A DNA stretch of 44,659 bases from Magnetococcales bacterium (GTDB lineage Bacteria > Pseudomonadota > Magnetococcia > Magnetococcales > DC0425bin3), in the NCBI GenBank assembly GCA_015228935.1, contig JADGCO010000012.1:1-44659 (forward strand), written 5' to 3'. Under the pieces are notes generated by a model. The model did no database searches. It saw only the letters and a program-made list of their open reading frames with translations, and was not told where the DNA came from. The position numbers and the translations under genes are program-made. This document shows positions 8,398 to 15,197 of this stretch, piece after piece. The number at the start of each line of letters is the position of its first letter. Position 1 is the stretch's first letter.

Positions 8398-8613
8398 ATG
8401 CGCATCAATGGACGTGGTCAGGTGACCATTCCCCAGGCCCTGCGGGAGCGTTTTGGATTGTTGCCACATACCGAGGTTGAATTTGTGGATCGGAATGGAG
8501 AACTCGTTTTGATCAAAAATTCACAAGATCGGCAGAGTCGTCTGTGCGCCTTGCGCGGTCAGATCAAGAGTTCTCTGAGTACCGATGAAATCATGGCATT
8601 TTTGCGGGACTGA
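8398..8613 (+). CDS. AbrB/MazE/SpoVT-type antitoxin
   Basis: 71 residues from the ATG at 8398, with GGGAG 7 nt upstream; a longer frame from 8272 would begin inside the prepilin terminator. The N-terminal half (INGRGQVTIPQALRERFGL) is the swapped-hairpin AbrB fold that binds operator DNA, and the C-terminal tail (LSTDEIMAFLRD) is the usual toxin-binding segment. Such proteins pair with VapC PIN-domain RNases encoded just downstream. Here only a remnant of the toxin follows 5 nt later, so the antitoxin is probably an orphan. Confidence 0.85.
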   Translation: MRINGRGQVTIPQALRERFGLLPHTEVEFVDRNGELVLIKNSQDRQSRLCALRGQIKSSLSTDEIMAFLRD

Positions 8614-8618
8614 CGTAA

Positions 8619-8825
8619 ATGAAGGATTGGATGGCTGCATTTTTGACCGGGCGGGTTTTTCGTCAATATCGAGAACAGGTTAGCAACAAATCCCGCATGC
8701 TTGCAGACTTTATTATTGGAGCGCATGCGTCGGTGTGTGGGTATGGACTCATCAGTCGTGATCGTGATTATGGCCGGTTTTTTCACGTCGAATGGTTCGA
8801 TACCTCGAAAAAATTGGATTCTTGA
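8619..8825 (+). pseudogene. VapC (PIN-domain RNase) toxin, N-terminally deleted remnant
   Basis: A 68-residue frame whose last ~45 residues match the end of VapC toxins: LADFIIGAHA carries the third acidic active-site residue and LISRDRDYGRFF the fourth. The first ~80 residues, including the N-terminal DTN-type motif, are missing. The frame follows the antitoxin at the expected 5-nt distance, so the operon order is preserved. An internal deletion that fused the start region to the C-terminal part is the simplest explanation. It should have no RNase activity. Confidence 0.75.
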
Positions 8826-8838
8826 CGCAGAATTTTAG

Positions 8839-9115
8839 CAGGCCGAGGCTTTTTTCCGAGGCTTTCCAAGAAATCCAGGAAGCTCAACTGAAAAATTTGA
8901 CCACCAAGGGGGATATCGTGATGCTTAAAAGCGCCATGCGCGAGTTCAAGACCCAGATCAAGGGGAAGTTTCGTGAACAGGAAGCCAAGCTCAAGGGAGA
9001 GTTGCGTGAGCAAGAAACAGGATTGCAAGGGGAGTTGATCCTGATAAAATGGATGCTGGCCGTGGTCGTTGCCGTGACCGTGCTGCTGCCTGCTTTGAAG
9101 ACGCTGCTGGGGTAG
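8839..9115 (+). pseudogene. DUF1640-type coiled-coil membrane protein, truncated and frameshifted
   Basis: The 3' part encodes a long charged helix (LTTKGDIVMLKSAMREF onwards) and a C-terminal membrane helix (WMLAVVVAVTVLLPAL), as in the DUF1640 family and in the two intact paralogues at 9.6-10.5 kb. Reading upstream, QAEAF (8839-8853) continues into SEAFQE only if one T of the T6 run at 8850-8855 is removed, so the frame is shifted there. A stop just before QAEAF shows that the FDTLAFVKEL head is gone. An in-frame ATG at 8792 exists but lies inside the VapC remnant. Confidence 0.6.
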
Positions 9116-9146
9116 ATTTCGTTCGACGTGCTTTGTGGCAGGATGT

Positions 9147-9344
9147 TCATGCAGCAACCTGCTCGAAAGAAAAGTGGGGTAAATCCGCTCGTTCCCGCGC
9201 ATGCTCGACTGTCATCGCGCAAAGTTGTCCCTCTTCGCTGAATTCGATCAGTGTATTCTCGTCGATATCCCGCGACTCCACGGCTGTGCGCTCACAAAAC
9301 TGGATATAAAGCGTGTCAGTATCAGGAAAATAGCGGATTTTCAA
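9147..9344 (-). CDS. DUF2283 small protein
   Basis: 65 residues (MKIRYFPDTDTLYIQF, then ESRDIDENTLIEFSEEGQL), which is the whole DUF2283 domain, a small beta-rich fold of unknown role. The start codon is TTG at 9344, overlapping the TGA stop of the upstream gene as TTGA (9341-9344), with GGGG 9 nt upstream; this points to translational coupling. DUF2283 genes commonly sit behind a small partner like the one here and are often suspected to be toxin-antitoxin-like. That function is unproven. Confidence 0.8.
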   Translation of the reverse strand: MKIRYFPDTDTLYIQFCERTAVESRDIDENTLIEFSEEGQLCAMTVEHARERADLPHFSFEQVAA

Positions 9345-9583
9345 GGTGTAAATCCCCTGTCAAAGAAGGCATTATGAATGGTCTTTTCATCGTCCAGGAG
9401 AATGACTCGTAACCAGCGTTTTTCTGCCTCATGGATACAGCGCCAATGCCGATAACGTCCATCAGCTTGCCGTTTTGGATACTCTGGTGCCGATGCTGTT
9501 TGAAGAATCCAGTCCATGGCAATATTCGCACGATCCGGGCGTTGACGCATTGCGTGAAAATAGGCCGTAAATTGCCATCCCAA
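9341..9583 (-). CDS. Small DUF2283-partner protein of unknown function
   Basis: 80 residues from the ATG at 9583; Met12 (9550) may be the real start because the conserved part begins at RPDRANIAMDWIL. The C-terminal core, RYRHWRCIHEAEKRWLRVILL then TIHNAFFDRGF, is typical of small proteins encoded immediately before DUF2283 genes, with a DUF4258-like RNase-toxin flavour. It overlaps the DUF2283 gene by 4 nt. The toxin idea comes from gene pairing, not from any visible active site. Confidence 0.65.
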   Translation of the reverse strand: MGWQFTAYFHAMRQRPDRANIAMDWILQTASAPEYPKRQADGRYRHWRCIHEAEKRWLRVILLDDEKTIHNAFFDRGFTP

Positions 9584-9641
9584 TCAATTGCCTCAATAAA
9601 TCATATTCGTTCGGTTGATCGGACCTTGCACAATCACCGCG

Positions 9642-10079
9642 TCACTTCCCGGGTTGTGCCACAGGAGCGGGAGTACGCATCTCCTGGGTCTGGGTGTGAA
9701 AATGGACTGGCACCGGCGGTGGGACGAATCGATTGATGGCTGCGACGCCGCTGAGAATGATGAAGCCGGTGGCGATCACCCATTTGATGGTTTCCACCTT
9801 GGAGGTTTCAATTTCCTTGCGTAATTCGGCTTTGCTCAGTTCGATCTCCTTACGCAATTCCACTTTGATCATCTCAATTTTATTTTCCATCCGATTTTCC
9901 ATGCGAAGAACATCCCCCGTGGTGGCCAACTTTTTCTGTTCCTCATGCCGGGATTTTTCCACCTGTTGAATGACTCTGGAAATCGCCCTGGCCTGGGCTT
10001 CGGCCTGATTGGGTGGTACCCCGGCCGTCTCCAATTCCTTCACGAAGGCCAGGGTATCGAACGCGACATCGGCGATCAT
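9642..10079 (-). CDS. DUF1640-family coiled-coil membrane protein, paralogue B
   Basis: 145 residues from the ATG at 10079, with AGGAGG 5 nt upstream; a longer frame to 10205 would run into the neighbouring paralogue. Order of parts: FDTLAFVKELETAGVPPNQAEAQ head, a long charged coiled coil with repeated KVELRKEIE/KAELRKEIE segments, a membrane helix (WVIATGFIILSGVAAI, about 104-120) and a Pro/His-rich tail. DUF1640 proteins are related to the mitochondrial MCUR1/CCDC90 family; the bacterial role is unknown. It is a near-copy of the upstream gene (22 nt apart) with one extra coiled-coil repeat. Confidence 0.8.
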   Translation of the reverse strand: MIADVAFDTLAFVKELETAGVPPNQAEAQARAISRVIQQVEKSRHEEQKKLATTGDVLRMENRMENKIEMIKVELRKEIELSKAELRKEIETSKVETIKWVIATGFIILSGVAAINRFVPPPVPVHFHTQTQEMRTPAPVAQPGK

Positions 10080-10101
10080 GTATTCCTCCTCGCCCGGATC
10101 C

Positions 10102-10494
10102 TCATTTTCCGGGTTGTGTCGCAGGAGCGGGGGTGCGCATCTCCTGGGTCTGGGTGTGAAAATGAACTGGTACCGGTGGTGGGACGAATCGATTGATGGC
10201 TGCAACGCCGCTGAGAATGATAAAGCCGGTGGCGATCACCCATTTGATGGTTTCCACCTTGGAAGTTCCAATGTCCTTGCGCAATTCCACTTTTGCCAGT
10301 TCAATTTGATTTCCCATGCGAAGAACATCCCCCCTGGTGGCCAACTCTTTCTGTTCTTCATGCCGGGATTTTTCTACCTGCTGAATGACTCTGGAAAGTG
10401 CCCTGGCCTGGGCTTCGGCCTGATTGGGGGGTATCCCGGCCGTCTCCAACTCCTTTACGAAGGCCAGAGTATCGAACGTGATGTCGGCGATCAT
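10102..10494 (-). CDS. DUF1640-family coiled-coil membrane protein, paralogue A
   Basis: 130 residues, same head, coiled coil, membrane helix and Pro/His-rich tail as paralogue B, but with a coiled coil shorter by about 15 residues. AGAGG lies 9 nt before the ATG. The two genes remain very similar at the DNA level along their 3' halves, so the duplication is recent. They may be the first two genes of a leftward operon that continues into the DUF2283 pair. Confidence 0.8.
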   Translation of the reverse strand: MIADITFDTLAFVKELETAGIPPNQAEAQARALSRVIQQVEKSRHEEQKELATRGDVLRMGNQIELAKVELRKDIGTSKVETIKWVIATGFIILSGVAAINRFVPPPVPVHFHTQTQEMRTPAPATQPGK

Positions 10495-10711
10495 GTATGG
10501 CTGCCTCTCCCTACTATATTGATATAGCGAACCCAGGATACACCAAAGAATCTGGGCAGGTCCAACGGTTTGTCATTTTTTTCTTGCCTTGTGACGGAAC
10601 CATGCCTATCTTGCAGGCTTTACCGGTTTTTTAGGGGCCGGCAGTGCCGTTTCGGCAACTCCTCCATAAGCACCGGTTTTATTGTCAATGTGTTGCCTGG
10701 GAGTCATGAGG

Positions 10712-10930
10712 ATGTCGCAAGCAGTTCGGGGTTCGGTCAAATGGTTCAATAATGCCAAAGGGTTCGGTTTTATCGCTCCCGATGAAGGCGGGGAAGATGT
10801 CTTTGTCCATTTTTCGGCCATTCAGGCCAGCGGGTTTCGCAGCCTGGAGGAGGGACAACGGGTGAGCTTCGAAGTGGTCCGCGGCCTCAAAGGGCTGCAA
10901 GCCGCGAATGTCAGCCCGGTGACCGACTGA
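10712..10930 (+). CDS. CspA-family cold-shock / RNA-chaperone protein
   Basis: 72 residues from the ATG at 10712 (GGGAG 8 nt upstream); the in-frame ATGs at 10682 and 10706 are poorly placed. Both nucleic-acid-binding motifs are intact: KGFGFI (RNP1) and VFVHF (RNP2), with the usual [11 protein letters not shown] entry. Such proteins bind single-stranded RNA and melt secondary structure. The preceding ~200 bp contain no gene and may form the long structured leader common for csp mRNAs. A strong terminator follows. Confidence 0.93.
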   Translation: MSQAVRGSVKWFNNAKGFGFIAPDEGGEDVFVHFSAIQASGFRSLEEGQRVSFEVVRGLKGLQAANVSPVTD

Positions 10931-10963
10931 TCGTTCGTTTGTCCTGGTCCACGCAAAAACTTG

Positions 10964-10998
10964 AAAAACCCGAACCTTCCGGTCTCGGGTTTTTTTCT
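10964..10998 (+). terminator. Rho-independent terminator after the cold-shock gene
   Basis: AAAAACCCGA (10964-10973) pairs with TCGGGTTTTT (10985-10994), and the T run continues to 10998. It ends only 13 nt before the next start codon, so the acetyltransferase depends on readthrough or on a promoter inside this space. Confidence 0.88.
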
Positions 10999-11011
10999 TT
11001 CCGGATACGTC

Positions 11012-12091
11012 ATGGGCGATGAATTTACAGAAAAATCCTTTTTTCTCTCCGCCTTTCACGGGACCACCTTGACCTTTGCCCTGTCGGCGGAGAGCCATGT
11101 CGAGCCGGTGGCCATGGGACGTTTTCGTCGGGTTCTCGAAGAGTTGCTCTCCGCCGGGGCGCGGGCCTGGATCCTCTACCAGGAAATTCCGGAAATCCTC
11201 TCCGGCCTGGATGAACTGATTCCGACGGACAATCAACATACCCGGGAACAATCCAACCTCTCCGTCAGCCTGAGATCCCTGTGTCGGGGAGAGGAATCCC
11301 TGGTCCTGACCGGCGTGGGGTGCGCTGGCGGCGCACCATTCTGGGATCAGGTGGTCACCCTGACCACCCGTTTTCGGGTTTCACGGCTCGTCCTGCCACA
11401 CCACAGCGGCGGAATTACCGATTCCCAAGGCCGGATCATGAGTTACGTCAACCACCGGTTTCTGGTCCGCCTGGCGCACGCGGGGCATGACATTCTGGGG
11501 CGCATCCATGCCTTGCTGACCGGAGGCGTCGCCGAAGTCAGTCTGTGTCGGTTGGCCGATATCGACCAGGAACTGTTCACGTACCAGGGAAGCGGGACCT
11601 TTTTCTCCTGGCGCCACTATTGCCGGGTCCGCCCCCTGGTCCTGAATGACTTTCCGCGCGTGGAAGCCATCATCCGGCGCGGCGAACGAGAAGGCTATCT
11701 CCTGCAACGCTCCGATGCCGAATTGGCCGATGTCCTCTTCAGCGGCTATGGGGCCTTTATCGGCGGCAATCACCTGGCCGGGATTTGTGGCTTGCTGTAT
11801 GAACCCTACCAGGAGATGCGTGCCGGAGAGATTGTCTCTCTGTATGCCATGACCCGCTTCAAAGGCGAAGGGGTGGGCGTGCAGCTCGTAGCCAGGGCCA
11901 AACGGGATGCCCGACGCCTGGGGTTGCGCTATCTCTTTGCCTGCGCCCGCCGCCCCGGCGTGGTGGATTTTTTTTGTCGCAACGGTTTCTCGCCTGTTCC
12001 TCATGAACAGGTGCCCCCAACCAAATGGCAGGGGTATGATGACAAGCGCAAAGTGGATGTTGTCTGTGTACGCCTGAATCTTGCGGAGTGA
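11012..12091 (+). CDS. N-acetylglutamate-synthase-like protein (divergent amino-acid-kinase-like half plus GNAT)
   Basis: 359 residues from the ATG at 11012; a frame from TTG 10961 begins inside a terminator and was discarded. Residues ~1-200 look like a degraded amino-acid-kinase fold without the usual kinase signatures. The linker ELFTYQGSGTFFSW closely matches the ELFTRDGVGTM segment of ArgA-type N-acetylglutamate synthases, which join kinase-like and GNAT halves. The GNAT domain (about 215-355) includes KGEGVGVQLVARAK, the acetyl-CoA pyrophosphate loop, and a FFCRNGF end. Acetylation of glutamate for arginine synthesis is likely but not certain because the N-terminal half is atypical. The thiO gene starts 3 nt after the stop. 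Confidence 0.7.
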   Translation: MGDEFTEKSFFLSAFHGTTLTFALSAESHVEPVAMGRFRRVLEELLSAGARAWILYQEIPEILSGLDELIPTDNQHTREQSNLSVSLRSLCRGEESLVLTGVGCAGGAPFWDQVVTLTTRFRVSRLVLPHHSGGITDSQGRIMSYVNHRFLVRLAHAGHDILGRIHALLTGGVAEVSLCRLADIDQELFTYQGSGTFFSWRHYCRVRPLVLNDFPRVEAIIRRGEREGYLLQRSDAELADVLFSGYGAFIGGNHLAGICGLLYEPYQEMRAGEIVSLYAMTRFKGEGVGVQLVARAKRDARRLGLRYLFACARRPGVVDFFCRNGFSPVPHEQVPPTKWQGYDDKRKVDVVCVRLNLAE

Positions 12092-12094
12092 AGC

Positions 12095-13198
12095 GTGGAA
12101 CAAGTCTGGATCATCGGAGCGGGGGTCATCGGCTGTGCCTGTGCCATGCGCCTGCTCCAGGCCGGCTTTCCGGTCACACTGTTGGAAAAATCCCTTCCCG
12201 GAGCCGAATCCTCGGCAGCAGCAGCCGGCATTCTCGGTGCCCAATCCGAGGTTTCCGGTACCGGCCCGTTTCTGGATCTTTGCCTGGCCAGTCGCCAACG
12301 GTTTCCCGAATTTGTCCGGGAGGTTGAAGAGATTTCACGCATCTCCGTCGGTTACGAGGCCTCCGGAGTCCTGGAGGTGGCCCTGGATCCGGGCGAAGGT
12401 CGCCTGGCCGTCGGACGTGCCCAATGGATGTTGGATCAAGGTTTGCGTGTGGAACTCCTGGATCGGGAAGCAGCCCGCTCCCTGGAACCGGCCCTGACGC
12501 CACATTTGATCGGAGCCAATTATTATCCAGACGATCACCAGGTGGATCCGGTCGCCCTGTCTCGCGCCCTGGCTGCCACAGTTGCCCGTTTGGGTGGACG
12601 TTTTCAGGGTGGGGTCGGTGTGCGCGGGGTGCGTATCGAACAACAACAGGTTGTTGCCATCGTGAGTGATACGGAACAGATTCCGGCAACCCGGGTGGTC
12701 GTGGCCGGGGGTGCCTGGAGTGCGCATCTGGCGGGCATTCCCCCCTTGCGCACCACCGTCAAACCCATGGCCGGTCAGATTGTCCAGGTCGAAACCCGTC
12801 CCCCTCTGTTTCGCCATGTGGTTTACGGTTACAAAGGATACATCGTGCCGCGGGCCGATGGTCGTATCCTGATGGGGTCTACCCTCGAAGATCGGGGCTT
12901 TGACAAGGCCGTAACTGTGGCCGGGCTGCAACGTATCACCAGCATGGCCATCGAGATGGTACCGGATTTAGGGGTGGCCCGTATCCTGGATACCTGGTCC
13001 GGCCTGCGACCGGCGACCGGGGATGGCTTGCCGATTCTGGGGGGCGGTCCAGTGCAAGGCCTGTATCATGCGACCGGTCACTATCGCAATGGGATTCTGC
13101 TGACGCCCGTGACCGCCGATGTGATCACCACCCTGGTGGCGGGTGGCCAGCCTGCCCTGGATATCGCTCCTTTTGCCGCCGGATTGAAAAATTCGTAA
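12095..13198 (+). CDS. thiO: Glycine oxidase ThiO (FAD-dependent)
   Basis: 367 residues with a GTG start 3 nt after the previous stop and GGAG 6 nt upstream. The N-terminus carries the FAD-binding IIGAGVIGCACAMRL and the glutamate that binds the FAD ribose (LLEK). The C-terminal part has GLRPATGDGLPILGGG and TGHYRNGILLTP, typical of ThiO. The enzyme oxidises glycine to the imine needed for the thiazole ring of thiamine. No other thiamine gene is in the window; its partner here is the acetyltransferase gene, an unusual pairing. Confidence 0.9.
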   Translation: MEQVWIIGAGVIGCACAMRLLQAGFPVTLLEKSLPGAESSAAAAGILGAQSEVSGTGPFLDLCLASRQRFPEFVREVEEISRISVGYEASGVLEVALDPGEGRLAVGRAQWMLDQGLRVELLDREAARSLEPALTPHLIGANYYPDDHQVDPVALSRALAATVARLGGRFQGGVGVRGVRIEQQQVVAIVSDTEQIPATRVVVAGGAWSAHLAGIPPLRTTVKPMAGQIVQVETRPPLFRHVVYGYKGYIVPRADGRILMGSTLEDRGFDKAVTVAGLQRITSMAIEMVPDLGVARILDTWSGLRPATGDGLPILGGGPVQGLYHATGHYRNGILLTPVTADVITTLVAGGQPALDIAPFAAGLKNS

Positions 13199-13284
13199 CG
13201 ATTCAGTCCCCCCACTAAAAAACGTTTGAAAAACTGGGATGGAAGTCCAGGAGGAAGCGGCTCTGCCCTTCCTCTTGGCGGGGT

Positions 13285-13301
13285 TTGGGGCGGAGCCCCA
13301 A
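13285..13301. repeat. GC-rich palindrome of a dispersed intergenic repeat
   Basis: TTGGGGC-gga-GCCCCAA within the block ggcggggtttggggcggagc. A related block (gcggggtttggggcggagtc) occurs at 42711-42730, so this is a dispersed repeat element, perhaps acting as a terminator for thiO. Confidence 0.65.
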
Positions 13302-13358
13302 CAGAGTCTTTCTTATCAATTTTTTTTTGCAATGGTTCTGAATAGAAACGAAAATCAT

Positions 13359-13700
13359 ATGAAAAATGGCAATGAAAATCCGGAAGGCAAGGGTGTTTCC
13401 TCCCCTGATTGTTTGTTCATACCCGTTGACCCGGAACAGGTCGCAAGAGAGCGCCGCAAAGCCAAGATATTGAAACGTTCCCAATGGTGGAAAAATCTCA
13501 CGGGTCAGGGCAAATGTGCCTATTGTGGCCAACGCACCCCACCCCGGGAGCTGACCATGGATCATGTCGTGCCCCTGATTCGGGGCGGGTTTTCCACGCG
13601 CAGCAATTGCGTCCCGGCATGTCCGGCATGCAATCAGAACAAACAAAACCTGCCGGCAGAGTCATGGAAGGCGTTTCGGGAGGAGCAGGAGAACCAATAA
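13359..13700 (+). CDS. HNH endonuclease-domain protein
   Basis: 113 residues from the ATG at 13359 (13332 is an alternative; neither has a good ribosome site, and longer frames enter the GC-rich repeat). The domain has a zinc-binding CAYCG/CPACN pair and the HNH core LTMDHVVPLIRGG, then SNCVPACPACNQNK. Such small HNH proteins cut or nick DNA; many are phage-like or homing in origin. A 39-bp tandem array starts at its stop codon. Confidence 0.8.
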   Translation: MKNGNENPEGKGVSSPDCLFIPVDPEQVARERRKAKILKRSQWWKNLTGQGKCAYCGQRTPPRELTMDHVVPLIRGGFSTRSNCVPACPACNQNKQNLPAESWKAFREEQENQ

Positions 13701-13841
13701 GCACGTGCCAGGCAGAGCCGGTGCAGGGGAAGTCAATATACACATGTCGGGCAGAACAGGTGCCAGGGTGAGTCAATAAGCACATGCCGGGCTGAGTGTT
13801 GCCAGGGGGATTCAATAAGCACGTGCCGGGCAGAACCTGGG
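13696..13841. repeat. 39/40-bp tandem array directly after the HNH gene
   Basis: Four head-to-tail units begin aataagcacgtgcc or close variants: 13696-13734, 13735-13774, 13775-13813 and a partial 13814-13841. There are no unique spacers, so it is not CRISPR. The first unit contains the HNH stop codon. Confidence 0.88.
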
Positions 13842-13916
13842 TCTTGAAAGGCGTGCTTGTGGATACGGTCGAAAAACGTGGAAGAAGATGTTCCGGGATG
13901 CCTGAAAGACCCGGGA

Positions 13917-15197
13917 TTATCGATCCGACACAGGCACAGGAGGGGCGTTGGCCGGCATGTCGATTTCCCGGGAGCCGGGAGCCAGGCGCATGATGCCACG
14001 CAGCATGGGCAGGGTGAGAAACGTAGTGATGATCGCCATGAACATCATGGCCGAAAAACAGGAATCGGAGATGATGCCGGCTTCACGAAAGATGGAGAGG
14101 ATCAGGACCTCCATCATGCCCTTGGTTTGCATGAGGACCCCCAGTTTGATGGAGGCTGGCCAACTCTCGCCGGTCCAGCGTGCCGGAAAGGTGGTGCCAA
14201 TGAACTTTCCCGCCATGCTGACCAGGGTCACGATCAAGGTGATGGTGGCCAGATGGTCCGAGGTGACATCGAATGAGGTACGCATGCCCGTCAAGGTGAA
14301 GAAGAAGGGGAGCAACACGACCACGGTGATGGGTTCCAGACGGTCGATCAGGGTTTGTTTATAGGCGCGGGGAATGATCACGCCCATCATGAATCCCCCC
14401 AGGGCGACATGGAGGCCGATCCACTCCGTGGCGAGGGCCGAGCCAAAGACCGAGATGCATACCGTGATCAGACCGGCATCACCCAGAATGCTGTCCTGAA
14501 CGAGGATGCGGCGCAAAAGCGGCCCGACCACGAATACCATGATCAGCATGTAGGGAACGATGGCCAGCGGGACCCAGAATGAACCGGTCAACCCACTGTC
14601 ACCACCCCGGGTGGCCCCGGCCAGAAATATGGCCAGAATGGCCCAGAGAATGGCGTCATTGGTGGCGGCCATGCCCAGGGTGATGCGTCCCAGGCGGTGT
14701 TCCCTGAGGCCGGTTTCCCGCAGAATGGCACCCAGGACAGGCAGGGCTGTCACGCCGCTGCTCAAGCCGATGGCAATGGCAAAGTGCAGGGGTGTGGCAT
14801 TGGGACCCACACTTTCCGGAAAGCGCCCGGCAATGAAAGCCCCGGTGAAGCCGCCGACGATGCTGGGCACCAGGAAACTCAGCAGGCTCACGATGGCAAA
14901 ACGACGCCCCAGCGATTTCAGTTCGGTCGGATCCAGGTGCAGGCCGGTCAGAAAGGTGAACAGGACAATGGCAAGCCAGGCCGGTCCGGTCAGACTCTGG
15001 ATGGAGTTGTTGGCAAACAGGACCGACCATGTCTCCGGTGCTACATGGCCCAGGACAGATGGCCCCAGGGTCACTCCAAGGAGAATTTGCAGCACGACCA
15101 GAGGAACCATGCCGTGAACACCAGGAATGCGCCATACCAGATAGGGCAGGCCAATGACCAGGAGTGCCTGGGTAAAAAATACGGCGCTGGCAGTCAT
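13917..15197 (-). CDS. Kef/CPA2-type cation:proton antiporter
   Basis: 426 residues, nearly all membrane-embedded (about 12 helices). It shows CPA2 features: GVTLGPSVLG near the N-terminus, AIGLSSGVTALPVLGAIL, MAATNDAILWAIL in the ion-binding region and LGGFMMGVIIP. It stops after the membrane domain, with no TrkA-N nucleotide-binding domain as in KefB/KefC. It would exchange Na+ or K+ for H+ across the inner membrane; the cation cannot be read from the sequence. The ATG lies in an ATGA overlap (15194-15197) with the upstream diguanylate cyclase gene, so it is the last gene of that operon. Confidence 0.88.
   Translation of the reverse strand: MTASAVFFTQALLVIGLPYLVWRIPGVHGMVPLVVLQILLGVTLGPSVLGHVAPETWSVLFANNSIQSLTGPAWLAIVLFTFLTGLHLDPTELKSLGRRFAIVSLLSFLVPSIVGGFTGAFIAGRFPESVGPNATPLHFAIAIGLSSGVTALPVLGAILRETGLREHRLGRITLGMAATNDAILWAILAIFLAGATRGGDSGLTGSFWVPLAIVPYMLIMVFVVGPLLRRILVQDSILGDAGLITVCISVFGSALATEWIGLHVALGGFMMGVIIPRAYKQTLIDRLEPITVVVLLPFFFTLTGMRTSFDVTSDHLATITLIVTLVSMAGKFIGTTFPARWTGESWPASIKLGVLMQTKGMMEVLILSIFREAGIISDSCFSAMMFMAIITTFLTLPMLRGIMRLAPGSREIDMPANAPPVPVSDR

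Noticed and set aside
10961-11011. N-terminal extension of the acetyltransferase from a TTG codon
   Set aside because: The extension is the cold-shock gene's terminator; the ATG at 11012 fits the family better.
13696-13841. Possible CRISPR array
   Set aside because: The 39-bp units are contiguous, with no unique spacers and no cas genes.
13498-13999. Reverse-strand frames with a repeated ARHVLIDSP peptide
   Set aside because: The peptide repeat is a by-product of the 39-bp DNA array; frames shift at the 40-bp unit.
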